In this document: piece by piece, positions 43,245 through 54,400 of the stretch
Layout: each line of letters opens with the position of its first letter
Numbering within the stretch: the stretch's first letter is position 1
DNA from: Allolobophora icterica
Lineage: Eukaryota > Annelida > Clitellata > Crassiclitellata > Lumbricidae
Reading direction: 5' to 3'
Length of the DNA: 64,000 bases
Assembly (NCBI GenBank): GCA_963556255.1
Contig: OY744617.1
Span: 22,610,668 to 22,674,667 of the forward strand
Program-made: the position numbers and the translations under genes
Notes under the pieces: generated by a model
What the model was told of the DNA's origin: nothing
The model's database searches: none
The model's input: the letters and a program-made list of their open reading frames with translations, nothing else

Positions 43245-43818
43245 CAGTGGCGGCGATCTTGTCTGAGAAGTGGGGGGAGGACAAAGTCGGCCATGGTCTG
43301 GTCGATGACTTTTTTTTAGGAATTCATGTCCCAAAAAACATTTTTTTACTTCTTTAAGAATTGAATTCATCTCCACAAAAACTTGATGACTTTTCTACGA
43401 ATTCATCTCCAAAAAAGTTGATGACCTTTTTTAGTCATTCACCTCTTTTTACAACTTTTTCGGGTCTCACAACAATAATGTGATTAGGCCTAAACAATAA
43501 TTACCTTTTTTAGGAATTCGTCTAGAAAATTTATTACCTTTTTACAAATTCGTCCCTAAAAATTTCATGACTTTTTTACGAATTTCTTCTTGCTTTATGA
43601 GAATTTTCGGGGGGACACTTCCGCTCAAAAATAGAGTTTTTACCTCATCTCGTCAAAAAGGCAGTGAAAACCCTCACGTGCAATAACATTTGTTGGCCTT
43701 TTTTGGTGTTTCTTCAAAATTTGAGGGGGACAAATGTATGGCGTGTCCCCCACTCTTAGGGCCTAAAGGTGGGGGGTCATGTCCCCTCGACCCCCCCACC
43801 CCGTGATCGCCGCCCATG
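43245..43818. mobile_element. 574-bp hAT-like element upstream of RFX6
   Basis: Ends CAGTGGCGGCGATC and the inverted GATCGCCGCCCATG. The interior is a string of ~40-bp units TGATGACTTTTTTACGAATT. The flanking octamers agree at only 5 of 8 bases, so the duplication is weak. It lies 190 bp from the RFX6 start codon. Confidence 0.6.
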
Positions 43819-44159
43819 GCTACAACATAATAGGCCCTATATAGGCCTATGTGTCCAAACCTATAGCGCAAACGCTGATGTACCACAACATAATGTGTAC
43901 AAACTGTACAAACGACATGAAGCCCATATTACGATAATTATAGGCCTATGGGCTTTTAATATACAACGTTTTGCCATTTATGGGACTAGCCTATATGTAT
44001 AGGACATACGAAGTCCAAATGGATTACCGTACTGTCAAATGGGATTCGTAGGCCTATGTCCAAATATGGCGTAGCTGTTGGGGTGGGGGTTAATATAAAC
44101 AATTTTACTGCATGTGCTATCATAACAAGATTTATAAACTTAAGTTTAAAGGATTTGGC

Positions 44160-44903
44160 GTCCTCATTTATGGCTGGTCAGACATCTCCCCTCTGAGTTC
44201 CGCAGATTCTCGGTTCCTCCATCATCATTCCAACCCGTCCTCCATCCTCCTCCTCATGCTCCTCTATCTATCACCTCGGGATTTCCATTCAAAACTGGAG
44301 TCTCACGTTTTCAGGAACTCGTATACCCTGGCATAGGCGCCGACTTTTGCTTTTGTCTCTGGGTGCCAGTCAGGGGCGGATCCAGAAGGTTTATCAAAGA
44401 CCAACGAAACTTTTTTTAGAAAATCATCTCCGAAAAACCTGATGACCTTATTTAGCCATCCGGAAAAATTCATTATACATTAATTATTTCGTCATTTTTC
44501 ATCGTCTACTACATAACAAAATTTTTAATGGAGGCCTAAAATTTGACGACTTTTTTAGGAATACCCCAAAAAATTGAATTTAAGGTCCGAATTCTTCTGG
44601 GTGCCAGGCCCCCACTTAACTTTTTCTCTGGGTGCATTGGCCCCCAAGGCCCCCAAGAAGTCGGCGCCTATGTACCCTGGCTCCATCTGATCCTTCGCCT
44701 TCCAATTCTTCTCGCCCTAAATTAAACCTGCATTAACAGATGCTCTGCCTCCTCTCTTAGCCTGCCCCCATGGTAACCGGACTCGGACTTCCTCTTGACT
44801 AGTCTTTGAAAAACCCATCTGATTCGACGCAGCGCTCGTGATTAGGCTGGTGCCCTGCGCTTGGCCTTTGACTGGCGCTGTATGTAATGTAATGTAAATC
44901 TCC
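44160..44903 (+). pseudogene. LINE 3'-end remnant with nested hAT element
   Basis: The plus strand has fragments such as SPRDFHSKLESHVF (compare AFHSRLKTELF in the LINE at 45017) and then the shared tail AGCGCTCGTGATTAGG ... GACTGGCGCTG with a TGTAATGTAATG end. It parallels 54312-54700. The hAT element at 44332-44672 splits it. Confidence 0.6.
44332..44672. mobile_element. 341-bp hAT-type MITE nested in a LINE remnant
   Basis: Ends CATAGGCGCCGACTT and a perfect inverted copy AAGTCGGCGCCTATG. The 8-bp duplication TACCCTGG is perfect at 44324-44331 and 44673-44680. Confidence 0.93.
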
Positions 44904-45463
44904 GAAATTTCTCAGCGCCACACAAAAGCCACGTCAGGGAGACCAGCTTATTCGCCGGCGCTATATCAAATCAAGTCCGCAATAGCCTTGTCCGCCTTGT
45001 CCGTTCCGGTACCAGGTCAGAGTCCTGGGAGGTTAAACCGAGGAGACAGCAGGGTGCTACGGTGGTAGCCTAATCGGTGACGATGGCGGTTGTGTGGTGG
45101 GGAAGGAATGGAATCAGGATAGGATAGCTTGAAGAGTTCGGTTTTCAGTCGTGAGTGGAAAGCAGCGGAGGAGAGTGCAAGCGGAGGAGAGGTGATGTCA
45201 ACAGGCGATATGGAAGGATGAGCAAACTGGCGGAGATCTTTTGGGAGATCATTCCAAAGAGCCGGTGCAGCATAGACTAAGGAGCGGTTGCAGAATTTCA
45301 GAGATGAGGAGACTGAAGACCGAGATAGAGAAAGATATGATGATAAGCGAGTAGACCCGGGTGTTTGGATGGTGAATAGCTGGCGAATGTAAGAAGGTTT
45401 GAAGGGTGTTGTAAGTACGAGATATGATTTTGTAATGGATGCATTTGAGGGAATTTCAGCCAA
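44897..45463 (-). pseudogene. LINE reverse-transcriptase C-terminus with 3' tail (CR1/L2-like)
   Basis: An open minus-strand frame (45017-45463) reads IRQLFTIQTPGSTRLSSY, APALWNDLPKDLR and SSAAFHSRLKTELFKLSYP, the standard end of CR1/L2 polymerases. The 3' tail CCGGCGAATAAGCTGG ... GGCGCTGAGAAATTTCGG follows. It meets the plus-strand LINE tail to tail at ~44.9 kb. Confidence 0.75.
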
Positions 45464-45660
45464 TGAAGTGATTTCAAAACAGAAGTAGAAGTTTGAAGAT
45501 TACGATTACAATTACGAAAGATTGCGCTGTTATGTAACCTACACCTCGTTCGGTTACTAGCTACCAGAACCCAGAAACGACAATGTTAAAGACCAAGCGT
45601 CATATCATAGAGTAGGCCTATATGTAGCCTACGCGTGCTTCTGTATTGCTTTCTGTTGTC

Positions 45661-45753
45661 CTTGCTAGCATTTCCATAGGCAGTAGGTGGGAGTGGGACC
45701 CATGCCCTCTATAGATACGGGTCCCATATGGGGCATGGGTACTCTATGCAGGG
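45661..45753. mobile_element. Palindromic element family P copy 3
   Basis: GCTAGCATTTCCATAGGCAG at the left; the inner dyad GGGACCCATGCC/GGCATGGGT; right end ATGCAGGG. It is a degenerate copy of the 34520 element. Confidence 0.5.
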
Positions 45754-46258
45754 TGAAATTATTTGGGGTTGGGGTTCAACCCCCTAGTTTTTCTTAGGAC
45801 CCCCACAGTTAAGTCTTCATTGTAGCCTACATCCCAAGGGTAGCTTCCAACCCCCTCAGTTGTGCTACACTATAGCATAAGTTTACTCTGAGTCTCTGAC
45901 AAAGAGAAGAGATTTCCATGGTGTACGTGTCATATAGGCCTATGCATTTTTGAATTTTCTCAACAAAGGAATTGATTTTGATTCGAGTCTGACTTGCAAA
46001 ACTGCTAGCGTTGAAATCAGCTGCTTTCAAATTTCGTTGACATCAGTTTGCAAAATACGGATAAAATGTTCAACCCCCTCCAGTCTTTTTTCTCCAGTTC
46101 CCACACTGACTTCCAATGAGTTCCATGTGGGCATTCAGACAGAGGTGGCCTACTCACAACGTGGCAAACGTTTCCTATACTCAATGTGGTTAGGTCTATT
46201 TTCGTTTACACGATATCGTTCATATGAGACCTAATGTAAATTAGAATGTACCTGTAAT

Positions 46259-46429
46259 CAGGGGCGTCTACACCATAGAAACCTTGGAGCAAATGCTCCA
46301 TCCAAGAAATGGGGCGGGGGATCTGTCAGTGTGTGCCATCATTTTAGGGGGGGGGAGCAAGGGCAAGGGGAAGAAGAGGGGGAAAGGGAAGTTGCTCCAA
46401 TGACTTGGGGGGGGGGATAGACGCCCCTG
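46259..46429. mobile_element. 171-bp hAT-type MITE, family A copy 3
   Basis: Ends CAGGGGCGTCTAC and TAGACGCCCCTG. The 8-bp duplication CCTGTAAT is perfect at 46251-46258 and 46430-46437. Confidence 0.93.
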
Positions 46430-46492
46430 CCTGTAATAGGCCGACAAATTATTAAACAGGCCAATCGTCTAATTAAACACAAAATAACTTAC

Positions 46493-46615
46493 CTTCAAAG
46501 CGCAGTTATCGCTTTCCGCGTCTCTTACTTCATCCTCACAGTGCCAGTTGCAGTCAAATAAGAACGGGATAGGAGTCTTGCTTTGGTTGATATCGCATTG
46601 AAGACAAGTGCCGCT
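46493..46615 (-). other. Candidate orphan exon, Cys-rich, 41 codons, unknown gene
   Basis: On the minus strand an AG acceptor (gactag) precedes AGCGGCACTTGT and a strong donor AAG|GTAAGTTATT ends a 123-bp frame that is exactly 41 codons with no stop: SGTCLQCDINQSK, then PIPFLFDCNWHCEDEV and DNCALK. Five Cys and one His in C-x2-C and C-x3-C spacing could be a small zinc or disulphide fold. No partner exon was found. It could instead be a 5' UTR exon of RFX6, where the frame would be accidental. Confidence 0.25.
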
Positions 46616-47642
46616 CTAGTCGGTCATGGCAAAATTAAAATTGTCCTTTCTTGACGCGTGTAGGCTATATCCACCACTGTGTAGATATCCATTTCGGCAT
46701 ACAGACGCAATGTAGCGTGATAGGCTTTAGTAGTGGTTACGTGAATGGTTACAGTGTTATTTCAAGGCATCCATGATCCATCTCTACCTATGTACGCTTC
46801 TGCGAGCTGCAAATGCTCATAAAGTGTCTGAAGTAGGCCTAGACGTGCATGCGCAGTTCAGACAACGGAACACAGACCCATTCTAGTCTAAATGAATATC
46901 TTCTTGCAAGGAATAGATACCGGTCTTGCCTACTATGGAATCTCGGATATAATAACTCCGTGTCAACGTCTTTCGCCAGATGTGTGTATTAAATGGCACA
47001 AACTGCATTGGGCCTATAGCATAAATCCGATGCCGCGCTATACAGTTGCCACACGTGACTGAGCCTAAGCCGTAGTTAGCACGCCCATGTAAAGCCCGGG
47101 CGTAGACAAATAGCCTGTCATATAAATTATGAGCAGCCAAGTATCATTGAAATATCATACATAATTATGTGAGAGAGAAAGATGTCTGATGTAATTTTAT
47201 AAACAATGCTAACTAGTTATAGAATGAACTATCCGAAACATAGGCTAAAAGTATGTGACGCTGTGACCGTATCACGGTAGGCGTATACATGAGAAAATCA
47301 TCACAAAGTCGGAAATGTTTGTATTTTGTGTCAAAAACAGTCGTTTGCCCATTGCCCTATTGTTCTGATGATCTCAGCATGGCGTTTACAGTTGTCTGTT
47401 GTCATGCTTCCAAAGTAGCAGAACTAAAGGACTTGTTAAACTTTTCTTCCCTCATGGATCGCTAATTATATATAGGAACAATATACATGGCTCCCATGAA
47501 ATGTTAATGGGAGTAGAACTTCTGGGTTGCGAATCAAGGAGACAAATAAGACGCATATATGAGCCAGAGTGCTGGCTTAAGGTGGGTTGTCCAGAGTGCC
47601 ATATATAAATAAATATTATATATATATTTATATTTATATATA

Positions 47643-47827
47643 CAGTGCTTTTTTCAGCCGGAACGGCGTTACGGCACCTTTTTTTAGCTACTAAAAATAA
47701 TTTATTTATTTTAATAATAAAAACAACAATTTAGTTATCTTAATTTAATTTCAGCGTTTAATTTCAGTGTTTTGGCCCTTCTATAATTGTTCCGTTCCGG
47801 AACCTCTTTTTCTAGAAAAAAGCACTA
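47643..47827. mobile_element. 185-bp hAT-like MITE in TA-rich DNA
   Basis: CAGTGCTTTTTTC pairs with GAAAAAAGCACTA, with CCGGAACGG/CCGTTCCGG further in. Both flanks are TATATATA, consistent with an 8-bp duplication but uninformative because the flank is a TA repeat. Confidence 0.6.
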
Positions 47828-47840
47828 TATATATATATAC

Positions 47841-47901
<61 letters not shown>
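47828..47901. repeat. (TA)n microsatellite
   Basis: About 74 bp of TA with two C interruptions. Confidence 0.95.
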
Positions 47902-47903
<2 letters not shown>

Positions 47904-48494
47904 GTAGGCCTACGTTAGAGGCAGCGGGGAGTGGAAAATCCTATGCATGGCAAGAGCGCAATGTCGAGTGCGTTAATTAATTGTATCCATGCAAGTGTAG
48001 GAATGCTTCAAACCAGCGTTAGCGAAATGTTCGCTTCCATACCTTGAAGATGACCTTTATGAGAGCCACCATAAAAATCACTTCCTGGTTCAGTCTTATT
48101 ATCAGTGATGCATTTTCGACTCTAACGTAGCCTATGTGTTACAATCTTGCGTTTGATTTATCTAGAGCGGCATAGCCTGGTACTCCCAGCTTTCCGGTAT
48201 CTGAACAAGAATACACGATTAACAACATCAATTAATATTGGTCTGCAGATAGGCCTATTCGATCACACCCGCGTTCCTTTCGCATAAATCTGATAGGGAG
48301 TTGTGCTTGCTTCTCATAGCACTGGCAGATGAGAGTCCTTGTTTGATGAAGTCCTACACTGTATTGGCTCATCAAATAAAACCTCAGGGAAGTACAGGCC
48401 CTAGGCCTAATCCTGCGGCCGAGGCCCTATATCGGCTGAATCTGAACAGCCCGTTAGGCCTGTATCACTTGGATCAGCGACGAAATTTATTAAC

Positions 48495-48605
48495 ATGCCA
48501 ATCTGTCTTTCTATCTGTGTCTGTCTGGCTGTCTGTATGTTCGTCTCTCTGATCACCCTCGAGGTTCTGTCTGTCTCCCTCTCGCTCTGTCTCTCTGTCT
48601 TTCCT
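48495..48605. repeat. (CTGT/CTCT)n low-complexity tract
   Basis: TGTCTGTCTGGCTGTCTG-type sequence just before the family A element at 48635. Confidence 0.85.
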
Positions 48606-48634
48606 CTCAAATGCCCGTGTGTGTCCCATACACC

Positions 48635-48809
48635 CAAGGGCGTCTATCCCCCTAAGTCATTGGAGCAACTTCCCCTTCCCACTCCTCTTCCGCCCTTCCC
48701 CTTCCCCCTAAAATGATGGCACACACATTGACAGATCTCCCCCCACCCCCTATTTCGTGGATGGAATATTTGCACCAAGGTTTCTATGGTGTAGGTCTAG
48801 ACGCCTCTA
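48635..48809. mobile_element. 175-bp hAT-type MITE, family A copy 4
   Basis: Ends CAAGGGCGTCTA and TAGACGCCTCTA, slightly mutated. The 8-bp duplication CATACACC is perfect at 48627-48634 and 48810-48817. Same orientation as copy 1. Confidence 0.9.
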
Positions 48810-49099
48810 CATACACCACTACATAATACTTAACATTGTAGGTTACACAAAGTGAGGTAGAAATTCTTGCTATACAGAGCCGACCCGGTAACGAAAATAC
48901 TGCCAGCACACTACGGTAGGCTACCAGATACTTGTAGTGGGAACATTATAATTATAAGCCAACGCGTTAACGCTTTAGCATAGGGTATTAGGGTGGGACA
49001 CCGTAGCTGGGAAAGAGATAGATCGACCTGCCCAGGAAACGCGATCAGAAGATTTTTGTACGACACAGACCGACATGCGCGTATTTTATCAAGAAATAT

Positions 49100-49800
49100 A
49101 ATAAGAGTCGGGCACCACTGCCGCTGAAGACGTTGCCTTTGAGTATGTTTGTCGAGCTCTCGTTCCCGGCAGCAACCGGACCGGAGAGAGCGCCGGCCTT
49201 GGACCGACCAAACGGAGGACTCCGGCAGCAGTAGTAGTCGCTGGCCACAAGGACCCCCACCACTCCACCACGTCGTCGTCGTCCCAGCACTCGACAATCG
49301 CAACTGCAGGCCACGCGCTCACTCCAAACGAAGGCTTGCCACCGACCAAAGTCAAACGCCGTTTCGCTGGCCGCGCTCGATCGCCCGGTTATCAGGCACG
49401 TGCAGGGAAGACAGAAGGGCGTCTTACCCGAACGCAGACGACAGACGGTCGTAAATCGGAAGCGGGCTTGGCAGCTGCACCGCACAGCTAATCTGTGTAT
49501 CGAGTCAGATGCAGTGGGATGCGTAATCTGGCGATCATCGCTCAAGAAGCATCGCCAACTGCCCCCTCCCGAAACTTCTCGTCCGGCTCCCTCCTCCTCT
49601 GGTCGGTGTTGCCTGGCGCTAAGTGGCGTCCTGTGATGGGCAAACAACACTCCGGTTCGGCGCCTGAATCAGTCTTTCTGCCGCACCAGACACTCGAGAA
49701 TCCTCCGTCTCAGATGATCCCTTCTTTTCTGGTGGTCGCCTGAAAGATCCGCCTACTGTCCATCCATTCGCACGAGAACATGCACGTTTAAGAGGTCTGT
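49100..49800. promoter_or_regulatory. CpG-rich block, possible CpG-island promoter or decayed exon
   Basis: About 700 bp much richer in G+C and in CG dinucleotides (CGTCGTCGTCGTC, GGCCGCGCTCGATCGCCCGG) than anything around it. Several frames are open on both strands (up to ~200 codons on the minus strand) as expected for GC-rich DNA, and none gives a recognisable protein. It lies between RFX6 and PRKDC, ~6 kb upstream of the RFX6 start. Confidence 0.4.
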
Positions 49801-50179
49801 CAACAGCAAATACTAGCGTGGCCAGACAGCTCAGAGGCACAAGTTGTCTGGTAACAAAAGACCGATATTTGTGGCTCAAAACTAGACAGCAGTGACAAGA
49901 CCTGCGTCAGGCTTTAATACAGCAAACAACTAGAGACTCTTTTGTCTGTTTGCTTTACCGTACCGTCATTTATCACTCGAAAAGCCTGTATGTGTAGGCC
50001 TGTGCTTGTGATGCTGTAGTGTCTGCTGTTGGCATTGTGTTTCTTTTAAAAGCAGTTTTATACCTTCCAAATGTACATGAAGTTTGGGCATAACTTTTGA
50101 TTTGGTGTAACTGTCCTCTGACCATGTTAAAACCGTATGCAAATAGACTCGTTTTGACACTGGGGATATTAATAGAATC

Positions 50180-50700
50180 AGATCAAAATTGCCTCAAACT
50201 CACAAATGCTCTGGTTTCTTGCCTTCTCAACTACTGCAACTAAATTCTCATTGGGATTGCTACAAGAGATTTTCAGATGGTTCAGAATTCTCTGACCAGA
50301 GCTATAAAACCCAAAGTATTAATAAATACCAACCCATATTGTGCTCACTACAAAGGCTGCTCATCAAGCAAAGAAATCGGTTTACAAGCTGCCTTAGACT
50401 TCATAAAACAGTGCACCCAAACCAGACATCCTACCTCCACTCCTTCCTCATCCCTTAGCCAACAAATATTGCACTCAATTAGCAGATATTCCGACTCTCG
50501 CTGTGCCTTGTACTAAAACAATTCATTGGTTCTCAGGCATTCCTGGTAGCTGGTCCTAAGCTTAGGAATTCACTTCCCAGTTTTATGCATTCTGGCAATT
50601 TTCTAATGCTTTCTGAATTAAACTTAAAACTCATCTGTTAAACTTAAAACTCATCTGTTTTAGCTTGTTTACCCTCCATAGCTCGACTTCTGGTTTCTCT
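50180..50700 (+). pseudogene. Decayed LINE reverse-transcriptase fragment
   Basis: Plus-strand pieces in shifting frames read ALVSCLLNYCN, FQMVQNSLTRAIKP and NPYCAHYKGC, corresponding to the ALVxSRLDYCN ... LQRVQNSAARL ... HWLPV region of CR1/L2-like polymerases. Several stops and frameshifts. Confidence 0.6.
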
Positions 50701-50859
50701 AAGTAATTCGACTTCTCAAATGGATGATGACTCTGACTACCATTTTATTTAAACTTACCGTCGATCGTGTACCATGATAATGGCTAAATAGGCAATTAGA
50801 TTAGATTGTCTGCTGTAGAATAAATCTTTGCAAAAACTTCTACAAACACACATTGGAAT

Positions 50860-50932
50860 TTAACACTATAGTGACGAGCTGCATTGGTTTCCCATTCACT
50901 TTTAGTACATTCTTGTCGTTAAATTGTGTTAA
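50860..50932. mobile_element. ~70-bp palindromic TTAA element (copy 5)
   Basis: TTAACACTATAGTGACGAG ... TTGTCGTTAAATTGTGTTAA; TTAA at both ends; TGCATTGGTTTCCC inside, inverted relative to copy 1. Confidence 0.8.
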
Positions 50933-51447
50933 TGTACATTCAATGAAATGGTGAGTCAAAGCAGCTAGAGCCATCTGCTTGTAGTGTGAACAAGAACTTT
51001 AGACACACAATTCAATTCATGGAATGGTTGCACAATTTCTACAGACAAAATTTCCACACATCTACAGTAACAAACGAATCACTAGACTACTCTGCAACTC
51101 TAGGCACTTAGTCCAGATGCAAATTCTGAATAAATGGGTCAATTTTGGTATCCGACAAAGTGCAAATGACAGACAATGAAAACAGCACACAATTTCAGAG
51201 GCTACTAGTAATGTCTGTCAACTGATTCTCACAGTTTGCATGCATGCATGACAATAACAGCTTACAAAAACACATCGATATTTGGAAAAAATGTAACTTG
51301 TACAAAGCCATAATTATAATAAGGTTTGATTCACGGCTCTGATGGGCAGATCTGTAAAGCAAACCAAAAAAGGTTAGTTATTCCAAAAGTGTAAGAAAAA
51401 GGATTTGTTGTCTGGTGGAAATAAGTCGTCTAAGCAGTACAAGGTTT

Positions 51448-54400
51448 TCACATCCAAGGCTCCCATCCGATCCAGAACCTTCCAAGGATGTTTGGATCTG
51501 TTGCAAGGTCGATGAGGCAGGCCACTTGCTGTTCCACACTGAGGTTATGCTCAGGGCAGCTGGCACGTGCATTTCTTGTTGCTTCACCCATCAGCACAAC
51601 TTCCATGTCTCGAAAATATGGCATCTTTCCATGTCCTAGCCGCAGTTCGGATCTGGAAGGAAAAACCAATAAATCACAGCCAAGCACCACATAAATAATT
51701 TTAATAAGCTATTTAATTTAGGCCAGAATAGGCAGCGCTTTAATGAGATATTAAAAGGTCATATATATTAAGCGTCTAAATAACTAACAAACCATATTTA
51801 GTGCCTTTCTCAATGGCAGCACCTTTTGGAGGTGTTTTGTTACATTATATTACAACTAACTAACTAACTCGGACGCAAATAATAAAACACGTACAATCAC
51901 ACTAAACTGTTATACAAGTCTATAAAGCATTAGGGGCATTCCACGTCAAATCAACACACTTTAGAAAAAAAATGGACGTCATCGTCTCCAATTTTGTTGA
52001 AATTTGGTATGGTGACAAACCACCATGAAAAACTCTCAAAACCAAAATTTTTGATTTTTTGGTCAACCGATGTCCGAGATATGGGTCAATGAACATTGAC
52101 CAAAATGGGCCGATTTTCGCTGACCGCTGATGTTCAAACTGCTGTATCTCAGCTTCTATTGCACCTAGAGACACAATTAAAATACCAAATTGAAGGTATT
52201 AAATAGCTCTATCTGGGCAAAGCATTCAGAAACATTAATATTCAGTAAAAAAAATTTTTTTAGCAACTGTAACCTAGTGACACTGACCTAGGTCAGTTTG
52301 TCACCTCAGAATTTTATCAAATTTTTTCCATGCAAAGCTTTCGTTGTTCTTAACAATTGTTGAAAATTTCAGAGTGGGCGCTCATATAGTTTTTTTACAG
52401 TGATTTTTTAAAGGTACAGTCATGGTCGCAATTCGCGACTTTCATGGCAACCGTTGATTTTCCATGAATGTTTAACTGCTGAATCCCAGCTGTTAACATC
52501 AATGATTTTTGTTCAGTGTACTAACATTATCTCACACAACATGCTGAACAAAAATTAGGCTTACTTACATGCCTACTTATTTTCTTATTTAAATGAAATC
52601 TTGTTTCAATTCTAGGTTTCAGAGTATTTCCTGTTGTCTGAATGTTCGCATGACATAAATTACAATTTTATAGAACTTTTTGATGTTATTATAACTGAAG
52701 TTATGAGAAACTACCTAAAATAGACAGCTAAGTGGAGAACCGTAAATATTAAAATTTTCAAGTATATCTGGCAGGCACACAGAAGCTTCACTGCACCTGC
52801 CCAGTATCAGCCGTGTCAGTTGAAATGAAAGACTTCTCCAGCAGCCTGGATAGTAGAATTTAACGTGCCTAGCAGTCTGTAGAGATCGACAACAAGACCA
52901 TGATTAAACTCTCAGATATCAAGGGCTACATCGCTGCAAAGTATAATGGGCATTAGTGGCTTGGCTGTGTTCTGCAAATATTTCTGGACACAAATGAGGT
53001 GGTCAATTTTTTACACCAACATGGACCAGCTCAATCATATCGATATCCGCTTCCAACAGACATCTTAGTAATGTCATGCCCAGGACATATTAACAACTGT
53101 TCAGCCAACAACCATCACTGGAAGAATGTATTTGCTGACATCCGAGGAAAGTATTGCAGCAAACCAGGGTCTTCAACACAGTTCAGATCTATCGGGCGAG
53201 AAATGATGGTCGCGAATGCAACCATGACTGTACCTTTAAAAAATCACTGTAAAAAAACTATAAGAGCGCCCACTCTGAAATTTTCACAAATTGTTAAGAA
53301 CAGTGAAAGCTTTACATGGGCAAAATTTGATAAAATTCTGAAGTGACAAACTGACCTAGGTCAGTGTCACTAGGTTACAGTTGCTCAAAATATTTTTGCT
53401 ACTAAATATGAATATTTCTAAATGCTTTGCCCAGACAGAGCTATTTAATACCTTCAATTTGGTATTTTAATTGTGTCTCTAGGTGCAATAGAAGCTGAGA
53501 TACAGCAGTTTGAACATCGGCGGTCAGCGAAAATTGGCTCGTTTTGGTCAATGTTCATTGACCCATATCTCGGACATCGGTTGACCAAAAAAATCAAAAA
53601 TTTTGGTTTTCAGAGTTTTTCATGGTGATTTATCACCATACCAAATTTTAACAAAATCGGAGATGGTGATGCACGATGACTGTGTTGATTTGACGTGGAA
53701 TGCCCCATTAATAACAGTATATCTGCTGAAATAAGATAAAACTACTGTTTGATTATGAACTGAATTTTAACAATGTTCAACATGTGTCCCAGTGCCATTA
53801 ATAACAGATATACATCCATAACCGAGTAAGAAAGTCAATTATGCTACCAATTTTACATACCTCATGATATGTGCACAGTTGTCGCCATGAAGTTTCCTTC
53901 TTGCCACTTCTATTTTCTGCTTAGGATACCACAATTCATCAACCTCGAGTTCTAGAGAAACAAGAAACTCCAAATAATGATGATGTCCTTGTTAGTGAAG
54001 ACCTGATTTTTGTGATTACCTTATGGTTATTGTTACATATCTCTCTTGACAACTTAATTTCTGACATTTAACAACAAAGTAAGCAGTATACTTCATGCTT
54101 GGCAGTCGTGATAGTGGATATTGAAGACGACTGACACAGACAAGACTAACATCTGTGGTAACAAGAGTGAGTGCTCATGCTCTCGCTAGAAGAAGAAGAG
54201 CAGCCGCTTTAAGCTAGCTCCGACAGATATTATGTAGTGCTAGCGACTGAATATTCTTGGCCTTGGCAATGAGGGTGGGTGTTTAGTCTTTTCCATAGGT
54301 GCTTGATATTCCCACTGCCAATGTAATTGTAATCTCCAAACTTTTAAAGCACCACTTGTCACCAGCCTATTCACAAGCACTGCGTCAAATCAGTGGGGGT

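Noticed and set aside
47365..47608. Possible THAP-type zinc finger start (CCHAS...KGLVKLFFP)
   Set aside because: It requires a frameshift, lacks the later conserved residues and has no neighbouring transposon evidence.
49045..49650. 201-codon minus-strand frame in the CpG-rich block
   Set aside because: GC-rich DNA lacks stops in several frames at once here; the residues (Arg/Gly/Ser/Cys-rich) resemble no family and splice signals are absent.
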